Translations under genes and position numbers: made by a program
NCBI GenBank assembly: GCA_031216915.1
Contig: CM062293.1
Span: forward strand, 150,978,285 to 151,042,284
Length of the DNA: 64,000 nt
Reading direction: 5' to 3'
Source of the DNA: Pictodentalium vernedei
Taxonomy: Eukaryota; Mollusca; Scaphopoda; Dentaliida; Dentaliidae
Part shown: positions 23,150 to 33,764 of the stretch, piece by piece
How positions within the stretch are numbered: the stretch's first letter is position 1
How the letters are laid out: the number at the start of each line of letters is the position of its first letter
The notes under the pieces: generated by a model
The model's database searches: none
What the model was told of the DNA's origin: nothing
What the model saw: the letters and a program-made list of their open reading frames with translations, nothing else

Positions 23150-26130
23150 CATGGATTGCTGAAAAGTTGCCGTCGAAGAGAAGCTTCTCCGAGAACGAAG
23201 CGACTCTGAGAGAGTTCTTCACCTTACTATCCACGGGCGTGGATGTAGCTAGGGCTGCGTCACGTCTAACCAACTCCAAGCAGCCACTGAAGGGCGGAGT
23301 TATACGTGAACAAACCACTGCCCTCAAAAGAAATCACATTGAGGATAATATCCCGGAATTCTTACTCTTGAAGACGTAAAGATAACGCCTCAGTAAGGTG
23401 GATTACGTATGATAAAGCATCTAAGTTAAGTCTATTAGACATCATTGTCGTTTCCAACATTGTGGTTGGAAAAGACATAGACGGCGAAAAAGAATATTTC
23501 CAGTCTTTAACCACGCCGTCTAGACGCATATGAACTCTCGGTATGCCCTGTTCTGCCAAAATAAATTATTCGTATAAATGATAAAAGGCAGAAATGAGCA
23601 TTGCGGACAAGAAACTAAACTATCATGCTTGGTAGCAGGCATATATATATATATAGCGTCGATAAATAATACACATGTTCTAATGACATTATTGGACTGT
23701 GTCGGTAAGTCAGGGACAATGTCCCTGAACCGATCCAAAATTCCGTGTCCAATGACGCTATAAGTCTCTTATCCAACATCGCAGCAATGTAGTCCGAAAT
23801 AACAATCACTGGAAGATAATGCCGGAAGATATGTATGGCAGCTTCCGATGCTACGAAAGGGAAAACTCGAATTCTTTCGAATCCCTTTCGCCATCCTGTC
23901 GGACCCTATAAAGCGTTCGGTCGTCCGTACCTGATGCAACCGCGGACCGCACCGACCCAGCGCCATCAGATAATTCCTGATTCGACCAAGAAACTGTCGA
24001 TTGCTGGGATGCTGCGAAAAAACTGTGCTAACTCAGATAGCACGTCCGTCACTGAGGCCTGTGGAGAAGCGGTCCTACGATGCATTGCCGCTGGAAGCTC
24101 CGTGATCGTTACCCCGTGCATACTACTAATATGCGAGCGAACTGAGTGTATAGGCCTTGTGTCCCTTGGCTACCGGATGGCGTGACCTGTTCGCCGTGGA
24201 ATCACTGAATGACGAAACTGATCGGATACTCGAGGTCACGTAGCCAATGTGTGGTCGTGTGCACTGCTGTGAGGATGAGGAAGCATTATCGACAGTCTCT
24301 CGGACTGTCAATATAACGGAGCGTCCCGAGCGACGGACATATGCTACGAATGTAAAATATCTGAACCACAACATGCGGTCCCCTATGTTGTTGGATGAGA
24401 GAGGGACCTCTCTCGCTCACAGCCCGGACAGACCTGGACAAGCCAGGAACCGGATTAACAGGCTTCCTCCGATCTGTCCTCAATCCGCCGTCACTGGGTG
24501 AGTACTAAAGTAATTATAGTGCTCGCATCACCCAAATCTCCTTCCTAGACCGCAACGGACGAACCCGGCAGCCGAACCATTCGATGAATGTACGCTACAC
24601 CGGGTGAGCTAGCGAATGTCACTCCGTCGATCCTACAAGGGACCTCTTAGGCGATAGACATATTCCATGAGCACTTATTGCCGCTAGCTCTTCATTAACT
24701 ATGACGACAGAGGCACACTTTTGAAAGACATCTCCGTAACTTTGCGAACAAGAAACCAGAAATGCTTGGTAATAGCAAGCATATAATAATAAATATATAG
24801 CGTCGTTCAATAATTCGAAAGATTGTGTGACATTATTGGACTATGTCGGAACTGAGGGACGAAGTCCCTGAACCGGACCAAAAATTTCTAAGTCCACCGA
24901 CGCTATCAGTTTCTTATCCGGCATCGCAGCATTCTGGTCCAACGAAAGAACCTGCAGAAGATCAAGTCAGATGACATATACAACAGCATATGTTGTTCCA
25001 AAAGGGAAAGCTCGAATTCCTCCGAATCCCTTTCGGTATCCCGTCGGACCGGATGAAACTTTCGGACGTCCGTACCCGCTTCCGCGGAGCGTCCCGACCC
25101 AGCATCGTCGGATAAAACATATGCGACAGATTCAGTTGTTGCTGGGATGCTGCGATAAGCTGTGCTATTTAGGATAGCATGTCCGTCCCCGAGGCCTGTG
25201 CAGTAGCGGTCTTACGATGCATTGCCGCCGGAAGCTCCGTGTACGTTGACTCCCGCACACTTTCCTATGCGAACGTCCGAAGTCTGCAGGCCTCGTGTCC
25301 CTGGCTACTGGATGGTGTGACCTGGTCGCCGATGATTCTCTGACTGGTGAAGCTGACTGGATATCCGAGGTCACGTAGCCAAGAGCGGTCGTGTGCGCTA
25401 CCATGAGAATGAGGAAGCCTTATTGACAGTCTCTCCGGACTGACTATATGTCGGAGCGTCCCGAGCGACAGACGTATGCTCCGAATGCGAAACATTTTGT
25501 ACCACAACATCTGGGGCCAGATGTTGTTGTACGAGAGAGGGGCCTCTCTCGCTCGCCGTCCAGATGGACCAGAACGAGCTATGAACCGGACTAAAAGGCT
25601 TCCTCCGTTCTCCCTCTAATCCGCCGTCACTGGGTGTGCATTTGGTTGATTTATAGTGCTCGCATCACCCCAAAACTCCTTCTAGACCGCAACGGACGAA
25701 CCCGGCTGCCAAACCATTCGATGAATGGACGCTACACCGGGCGAGCTAGCGGACGTCAAAGGCCGTCGAACCTACTAGGGTCCTCTTAGGCAATTGGCGT
25801 ATTTACATGAGCACTTTTCCGCTAGCCCTTCATTAATTGTGACGACGGAGGCACACTGTTGGAAGACATCACAGATACATCACCCTAATCTTGATCGTCT
25901 GAAATAGAAATTGATATAAAGTAGAGTGACCCTGCGGGGAAAGGACCGGAATGTCCAATTCCCCACTAACATACCGTGACATACGCTTCCCATGTTGTCA
26001 TCGAAATCATCAGATACAGAACAGGAGTTAATGCGAGTACACTGACCACATATAGAATGATTATAAAAGTCAGAGGAAGACTTCCTCTTATTACAACTGA
26101 TCAAAATCCTTTCAATGTGAAAAGAAAACA
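23150..26130 (-). pseudogene. gag-derived region of DIRS D, with an internal duplicate
   Basis: Gag-like text runs from the LELVRRDAA block (near 23260) to the N-terminal Cys-rich module (near 26080). The middle of gag occurs twice in tandem, about 23640..24760 and 24770..25870. The two copies have diverged from each other. The same layout is in copy G (about 59340..60430 and 60450..61550). Confidence 0.78.
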
Positions 26131-27007
26131 AAGTCTTGGTACTCACACCAACCCCTGACAATCAAAATACATAATAATAATATGATCCATTAACATAGAA
26201 AAAATAATTGAAATCAAAATATTTTGAAAAAATATTTTTTCAGAACAGCCCAAGTTTCTGAAAAGTAATGTTGAGCCCCAATGGATCCCAAGCCTAAGTG
26301 TGGACAAAAATTTTAAAAATATTTTAAACAATTTATGCAACACTTACGAACAATAATAATGTATCTAGTTATGATTAAATTAACATCAAGATATTATTTT
26401 CAAGAAATCCCCCCCTCACACAGAGGGCTGTTGTAAATGTAAACAATGAGTGTAAAAACACTAAAATAAGACTCCAGGCACCCAGGCCCGAAATCAGTTA
26501 CCAAAAATACACTATCTGATGCAAAACAGAGACTTCCAGGGAAGAAACTGCAGAACATCAGATGGTAGATGCAGAACACAACGCCTAACCACCCGTAGGT
26601 GAAGACGTAAACATGGGGAAAAGAACAGAATTCATTCTGTTATTCAGCTAAAACTCCCAAGAAATTTTAGTAATAATAATTACAGAAACTATGCTAAAAG
26701 CATGGGAGAATAGCAAGAGGGGACTTAAAGGAAAGGGAGAGAGGAAAACACTGAAAAATCAGTGTAACTAAATAACAAGAATGACAACAAAATGGCTGCT
26801 GCCTCGAAAATAGGTAACTTAACATAATTTCATTAAAAAATTTTAAGTTACAGCCCTGATAATATTCTGTCACACATTTTTCCTCTCCTCCTTCTCTATC
26901 CTCCTTAGAATCACCATTTCACTAATATTTATGTGTCTGGCATCATTTAAACTGAGATTTACAAGCACAAAGATCAGTCAGATGTTAACTGATGAAGGGC
27001 CAAACTT

Positions 27008-27209
27008 AGAATGATTAATGGCGCCAATTTCAGAACGTCCTTGACACTGCGCATGCGCAGTAGAGGTGAAGTGTGGAGGGCCATTCAGGACATGTTTTCT
27101 TTGGTTTTAGATTCAAATTCTGGGGGATTGGGGGGCAAAATTTGTGTTTGGCCCTATATTTTAAGAGTTAGCACCAGCTACGTCTGGGTCATTGGTACAG
27201 TGTAAAAAT
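27008..27209. repeat. Right (5') ITR of DIRS D
   Basis: Inverted relative to 20242..20469. TGCGCATGCGCA at 27048..27059. Confidence 0.88.
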
Positions 27210-27840
27210 ATCAAAGTTCATCTAATTTGCATAATTTCTGCACGAGAAAAAAACCCATATTATATATGTGATGTATCCCATGGTACTAAACAATCACACA
27301 AAAAATTATTCAAATCAGAGCTTTCATGTGGAAGTTCTGCGCAAAAATCTGATTGCCTCTAATTTTGAACAAAATGGCTGCCAGTGGCCATCTTGAATTT
27401 CGGACCGCACCCAAAAACACTCGTTCTCGTCCCACGATGATACCAAAGGTACCCAAGAAGTTTCGTAAAGAGTGGTTCATAAATGCGCCCTCCAGCCCTC
27501 CAGCCCATCAAAGTTAGTCTAATTTGCATAATTTACGTACGAGAAAAAAACCTGTATTATATGTGATGTATCCCATGGTACTAAACATTCATACAAAAAA
27601 TTATTCAAATCAGCGCTTTCATATGGAAGTTCTGTGCAAAAAAACAGATTTCTGCATCGTCGGTACAAAATGGTGGCTGGCTGCCATCTTGAATTTCGGA
27701 CCGAACCCAAAAACACTCGTTCTCATCCCACGGTCATAACAAAGGTACCCAAGAAGTTTCGTAAAGATCGGTTCATAAACACGGCCTCTAGCCCGAGCCG
27801 TATTGAATTGTTGATGAACAGACGGACAGACGCCAAAGTT
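27210..27840. repeat. Modular tandem repeat, right part
   Basis: Continuation of the array at 19400..20241 after copy D. Units of the first module start near 27370 and 27666, and the TCATCTAATTTGCATAA module occurs near 27220 and 27520. It ends in a GACGGACAGACGCC tract. Confidence 0.8.
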
Positions 27841-30353
27841 GAGCTAAAAATGTTCAATGGATTTCTGTGAATAAAAAGCATTTTCAGTGGAGGTAAGTAT
27901 ATGTTTTCAATTTATAATATTTAACAGCCCAAAATATTCCCACACAGCACAAAAATAAAATAAAAATAAATAAAATTATGAAATAATGAATAAATATTTT
28001 AAAAAAAAAAAACTGAGAAAATTTGGACTGGAAAGTGTCAAGATTCAGCCTACACCAAGGCCAAATCTTCCCAGTTGTTAAACTTCTAGTTGTAGTGAAG
28101 CCTGAAGGGGCCAAATCTTCATGGGCTGAGGCCAAATCTTCATAGACCCATTTACCATAAGTTACTATAAATTATAGCCCCAAAAATTTTGAGGATGAGG
28201 GTATAAAAATATTTTCAATTCACAAGCAACGATGTGCTTTGTCCAACGGAAACAACTTTTAAAAAGCAATTTTTCCAGAATAGTTATTTGACGTCCTGTT
28301 GTTACACGTGTCTTTGCAAGTTACACATGTCTTTGCAAGTTTCATGTGTCTGTGTTTACGTTTTTGTCACTGGTTGACAGCTTTGTTCTGTTTTCGCCAT
28401 TTATAATTAGAAAGCGCAAAATGGAGTGAACTATAGACATGCAATTCTGAACTTTAATTTGGTGTAAAACTCGGGTGTATGCTATCATGCAGAAAAAAAA
28501 TATACGCTATTAAATACAAGATTGGGTGTGGAAAAGTTTTGAAAAACGGAAGATTCCACTTACCTGGTTTTGTCAATCTCAAAATCCAATAGAAATTGGT
28601 TATTTAACATAAACATTGCAGGGGGTCATGCATAATTAACAATCCTATCATGTGACCAAATTTTGTCGAATGGGAGCCTATAGGGAGGTCACCTTTGACC
28701 ATAAAAGGAAAGCATGACCTTTCAGAGTTTCAGCATAGAAAGAGGTCACTAGTGTCAACAATTCGAAAATGTTACGTCATTATAAACAATCGGGCATCCA
28801 TGTCTATTTTAAAACTTACTGTAAATTGGAAAATTCTTAATGTTTTGAAAAAAATAATACTACATCTGTTAAAGTTTTTATCAAGGTTTCCAATGATGCA
28901 TTGTTAGTATTTTTTCATAACATATATCAAATGTTATGGCACTGAGATGACCGTTGAAATTTAACACTGAAGTGAATAGGGAAACTCACGTAACTTAATT
29001 ACGTTCCAGTCGATACTGTAAGAGCTTTCCAGAAACTGATGTCAGATTCTGGTGTTATCAACATCGAAGAAGCAGAACAATAGTTTCTAGTGGTTATGCT
29101 GCAACTTGTACTGTAAATTGTAAGATTAGCAATACAGTGTAGTGCAACCCACATGGTTTGATTCCTTGTTGTTCCCCCATAAGGCTTTCTGAAGAAGCCA
29201 TCCTCAGCAGTATTTTTGCTGTGGATATTTTTCCCTTCCTCGGCACTGCTGATTGCTGAGGGTGAATTACAAGGGCTGATGCTATTCAAGGCCTCCTGAC
29301 ACATTTCCCAGAATTTCAAGGCCATGAATGACCATCAGTAAAATTCAAGGCTGTTCCTTGAATCTTAGGCCCCATGGGAACCCTGCAAGAAACTTATTGC
29401 ATTTTGGTGAACACTGATGTTTGTATCAAATCAAGATTGCAGTGGCTTGCAGTGGATGAATACTAAAGAACATTTAGTTTATTTGAAAATTAATGGCGAA
29501 AGACTTATTGGTGTTTAACTCGCTGCATGCTGCTGGCAGATATTCCTGCCCACGACAGGATTTCACCTGCCACTGAAATAAGTGGAAGTTGGGTACATTC
29601 AATCAAATTTTCACATGTAAATAGCAGAGATTTTTTCCCCATTGATCTCTGGAGATAAATTTGGATGAAGTTTTCATCAAATCTAGTCATGGCTGCTTCA
29701 CAGAAGACATGATTAAATTTGCTGACAAATATCAATAAGGGTTAAGGTCCCTTTCAAAATTGGTGGCTATACCATTATCACAGCAAAAGTATAAAGTCAC
29801 ATTTAGCTAATCGATGCAGCTATGGCACCCACTTTAGAGGACATCTACCCCATGCACTGGTTATGGTGACCAATTTTATCAGTAATACAGAGCATGTTTA
29901 CAACAGTAAACATGCACTGCTCCACTTCCATGGGTTCCCACAGGGATGTAAAAAGGGTCAGTGAGTAAATTAATTTAGCATATACACCCAGATATGTTTT
30001 TATCTAGTTTATATTTGTAGTGAGTTTGAGACAGTACAGGTATGTTCTATCTTCCAAGGAAGTATGCCAATACACAGTACTGTCATGACAGAAGTGGTCA
30101 CTGGTCTCTTTCTCAATCAGATTGTGATTTGCTTATAGCACACATCAGAGGGCCAAGATGTCCCTCAATATTCTTGAGTGCCTAATAATCATTAGAGACA
30201 TGGCAATTTCCATCTATCCGGATTTTAGAGCTTCTTTGGTGATGCTGATGGCTCCTTTACTTCCCAAAATTCCAACCCGGTTTCAAATCGGCAAAAATTC
30301 CAACTGTTACTATTTACAATTACAGTGTATGCAATATCGAGCTTCATAAGTAT
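27841..30353. other. Gene-free AT-rich stretch
   Basis: No protein-coding ORF is recognisable. Small features: three GGCCAAATCTTC repeats near 28050..28140, and a short tandem of a CACRTGTCTTTGCAAGTT unit near 28307..28350. It may be intron of the gene whose exon is at 41158..41262, but this is inference. Confidence 0.5.
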
Positions 30354-30361
30354 GCACGATG

Positions 30362-31495
30362 CAGGGACCAGCCTAGGGGGGAATTTTAGGGAGACTTCAA
30401 GTCTCCCTCCAGAAAAAATAGGGAGACTGCAGAGTCATGTAGAGAGACTTCATAGGCAAGTGGGGAAAATTAAGAATATTCATGTACCACCCCCGCCGCC
30501 CCTTCATATTTTCAATTTGTGGTCCTCCATTAACGTCCAAATAATCCTGGTCCAGTTGCCTATGATGCATCTATGCCAGGTTAAAAAATCACAAAGTAAT
30601 TATTTACTGAAAATCCCCCACTGCTACACTCTCCTTCATGACCCCTCCCCTCTTCTTCGTGCCAGTCCCCCAGCACCCTCCTGTGGTTGCCTTTCACCAA
30701 AGTCTACTAAGCTAATAATTTCCTAAGTCTGAAAGTGTGAACAGGACCAGATGTAAGAAGGTTGCTTGGGAGGTACTTTGTTAGTTAATAAACAAAATAC
30801 ATTCTGGGGTCGAGTATTTTGTAAAAGAAATGTCATTCCGCATCATTTTTATGGCATTCTGGTGTCATTCCGCGTCACTCCGGTGTTTAGGAGGAACCTT
30901 TTTCAAGATCGTCCACATGCACACTTGTGTCCTGTACAAAGCTTTTCTTGTCATCACTAAAGCTTTTCTTCATGTGTTTCAATTCCATTCGTGTTTTTCT
31001 GGGAATAGACAGCCCAACAGTTAACAGTCGTCAGCAAAACGAAATGAAAATACTGTGTTATAAAATACGTCCGTTGTGTATACATTTTCGGCATCCTAAG
31101 CGACGTAACCTACTTTCAAACTGGGTTATTTTGTTGAGTCGCATAAGTCACCTATTTTCGTTTCGACACTTGAAGCTCCGACTGAAACACAACAAAATAG
31201 AAATAAAAAAATCCGCCAAAAGCGACAATAGACAATTGATTGACGTGTGATTTCAAATAAATGGACGTTTATTTGACGAATTAAAATGCCCATTTATCAC
31301 ACTCGAGCACATTCGATTTTTGAAAATAATCGTTTTCATGTAAACCTCGCATCACTCAGTTCAGCCTTTCCTCATATTGCCATTATTGGCAAATTTTTAG
31401 AAGGCGACTTGTAATCGCCCCGACTATTTTTCTAGGTGACTTTGGGCTTAGAAGGGCGACATAATCACCCTAGTCGCCCTCACAGCTGGTCCCTG
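30362..31495. mobile_element. hAT-type non-autonomous element (CAGGGACCAGC ends)
   Basis: The 1134-bp element begins CAGGGACCAGC and ends GCTGGTCCCTG, so the 11-bp TIRs are perfect. The 8-mer GCACGATG flanks it on both sides (30354..30361 and 31496..31503), an exact hAT-type duplication. The subterminal text (GGGAGACTTCAAGTCTCCC; GGCGACTTGTAATCGCC) is rich in small foldbacks. No transposase is seen; the longest ORFs are about 130 residues and unrecognised. Confidence 0.9.
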
Positions 31496-31503
31496 GCACG
31501 ATG

Positions 31504-32584
31504 TCAATCGGTACGAGATTTCTATAGTACGTTTACTTGTCATAATAAAAAAAAATCCTTGAAATGCACTTCAAGAAAATTGCATCATGGAAAATCATTA
31601 TCCTGAGTTAATTCCATCATTCACAGTTACAAAATGATGAAACATCGAAAATTGATCATTCCTACATAAGATCCTATTTAATGTTAGGAGAGTGAGAATT
31701 GCTCAAAATTCTCAGCTTGAGCACTCATTTAGCATATATTCAATTCCCAGGATACCAAATAATTATAATCTGGTAATTCTATCATAAAAGTGTTGGCATT
31801 TCAGTTACTTGAATCAATTTTATGCCCTCTCATGGCTTCATTTTCAAAAAGAATTTTGGTAATGAAGTTCCAACTAGGGGGAGGGAGCAGGAGGGGGCTT
31901 TCCCCCTCCCAATCCCTCACCCTCATTGGAAATTCACTACCCTACACCTCCCCTATCGGACACCTCTAGCCAGGTCCCTGATTATAATACATGTATGATT
32001 ACTTATTTCCAAAGAAAATTCCTGCCTGTACAATCCTTATTTGGCCCCTTATGATTATTAATTTTCGACTAGCCACTGATCACTTATCTCAAAAAAATTA
32101 AGTTCACTTAGTTCAGCTATCCCATCATTCACATACCATCCCCATGTTCCATGCATGGGATTATATGATATCAATGGGATGCGGACTTGAACCATTCTCA
32201 AAAGATACAAGCAAAGACAGGATGTAATAGAATTATTAAAAAGCAGCAGACTTCTGCATCAAAAAAATGCCTCTGAGCATATAAACTGATTCATAACTTG
32301 AAATTTCCCACTCTTTTCTACTATTCCATCCTGTACTCTTATTTAATTTTTCATAAATTATCCCCCTGCACTATTATTCCATCTTGTACTACTATTAGGC
32401 ACTCAAGAGTAAATTAAAAATATAAAATCAAAAACAGTTTATTTCATAACCGATACTTGCGATAGGCAGTTAATTTCTTGGAAATGCCAATGTACAACCT
32501 ATAGATTGGAAAAAATGTTCATTCTGGGATATCAAAAAACAGTGCAGCCCTACAAAAGTAGACCTTCAACTTGTGTTATTTTAA
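31504..32584. other. Gene-free AT-rich stretch
   Basis: No gene or repeat ends are recognised. A local C-rich tract lies near 31880..31970. Confidence 0.5.
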
Positions 32585-32655
32585 CCCTTTACCTAACGTA
32601 ACGGCCAAAACCGGCCAGCACTATTCTCAAAAATCGCCAATTAATTTTCATTATT

Positions 32656-32770
32656 TTTTTTCATTTTTTGTCTCAAAAACATAGGTTATGACCCCTCGTT
32701 GGAACGAGCTCGTCGAGCTCGTTCCAACGAGGGGTCATAACCTATGTTTTTGAGACAAAAAATGAAAAAA
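32656..32770. repeat. Perfect 57-bp-arm palindrome
   Basis: The arms 32656..32712 and 32714..32770 are exact reverse complements around a single T at 32713; the core is GAACGAGCTCG-T-CGAGCTCGTTC. It is the centre of the TTAA MITE. The right arm ends where DIRS E begins. Confidence 0.95.
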
Positions 32771-32998
32771 GTTAAAAAATTTATAGTAATTTATATATTT
32801 TTTATACTTACCAATGACCCAGACTTAGCTGGTGCTAACTCCACAAAAACCAGGGCCAAACACAAATTTTGCCCCCCAATCCCCAAAATTTGCATCCAAA
32901 ACAAAAAGAAATCATGTCCTAAAGGACCTCCATAGTACGACTCTACTGCGCATGCGCAGTGACGCAGTCGTCCCGAAATTGGCGCCAAATATCATTCT
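32771..32998. repeat. Left (3') ITR of DIRS E
   Basis: Inverted relative to 39711..39902, about one difference. TGCGCATGCGCA at 32947..32958. Confidence 0.92.
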
Positions 32999-33072
32999 TA
33001 CTGGCAGTGCCTGGTCAGCGCTATGTACTCAGCGGGGAGGCAAGAGTTCCCAACTCAGGGAGGGCCATCCCC

Positions 33073-33154
33073 GTCTGGGTCATTGGTAAGTATAAAAAAT
33101 ATATAAATTACTATAAATTTTTTAACATTTTTATACTGTACCAATGACCCAGAC
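33073..33154. repeat. ICR of DIRS E
   Basis: Near-palindrome. Its halves complement the left and right termini of E. The plus strand holds G|GTAAGTAT. Confidence 0.91.
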
Positions 33155-33764
33155 TTAGCTGAATAGTAAACAGGCTGGAGGGCCTAGGACATAGAGGAAA
33201 ATCCAATAAGCTCAGTTATAAAATAAAGAGGTAACCCCTTAAGGAGAAAAGGAGTATTAGGCTTTACATGTATCTTTCTTATTTAATATTTAAATTAGAA
33301 AGATACACTACCCTTAATAATTGAGCACAATAACATTCATGTTCTCTATTAACATCCAGTATAACCCTTATACTAATTATTTTTAAAGCAAGCCAATAAA
33401 TAAAGTAGTCCAGAGAATTGAGACTCTTTATAATCATTTAAAAGTGTCCGAGTATTGTATATTAAAGCCCGTTTGACACTTGACATATACAAATGCTTCA
33501 CACCGAGCTACACTTTAAAAATAAGACATGAATGAAATTAAACATTAATATTACACTTTAAAACCATCCCGGAAGCGACTCAGAAATACTGTCTTGGAGG
33601 AGGCATTCCCTTGCTTTTCACTATAAAGCAGGTGACCTAAGGGAACACCCGCCCCCCCCCCCCCCCCTTCCCCTTGCCCTGGGTCAAATAGCCCAGAGCG
33701 AAGAGGGCAGTCGGACGGAGTCACTGCTGGAACAGAAAGCCTGCATAACTATAGTTGCAACTGT

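Larger units (their letters stand above)
20242..27209 (-). mobile_element. DIRS-like retrotransposon D, non-autonomous derivative with family I ends
   Basis: This 6968-bp element has intact ends, GTTAAAAAATTTATAG on the left and TACAGTGTAAAAAT on the right. ITRs are 20242..20469 and 27008..27209; the ICR is 20545..20626. The interior holds YR-derived (about 21220..22260), RNase H-derived (about 22260..23140) and gag-derived (about 23150..26130) text. The gag middle is present twice and no RT segment is recognised. Frames are broken many times throughout. Copy G shares this internal arrangement. It interrupts the modular repeat without a target duplication. The ITRs differ at only a handful of positions, much less than the interior damage would suggest. 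Confidence 0.9.

Noticed and set aside
29505-29735. A 76-residue minus-strand ORF as a gene; the text 'CTGCATGCTGCTGG' near it also recurs near 40180.
   Set aside because: There is no recognisable protein. The recurrence suggests a diffuse repeat, but no ends could be defined, so it was not annotated.
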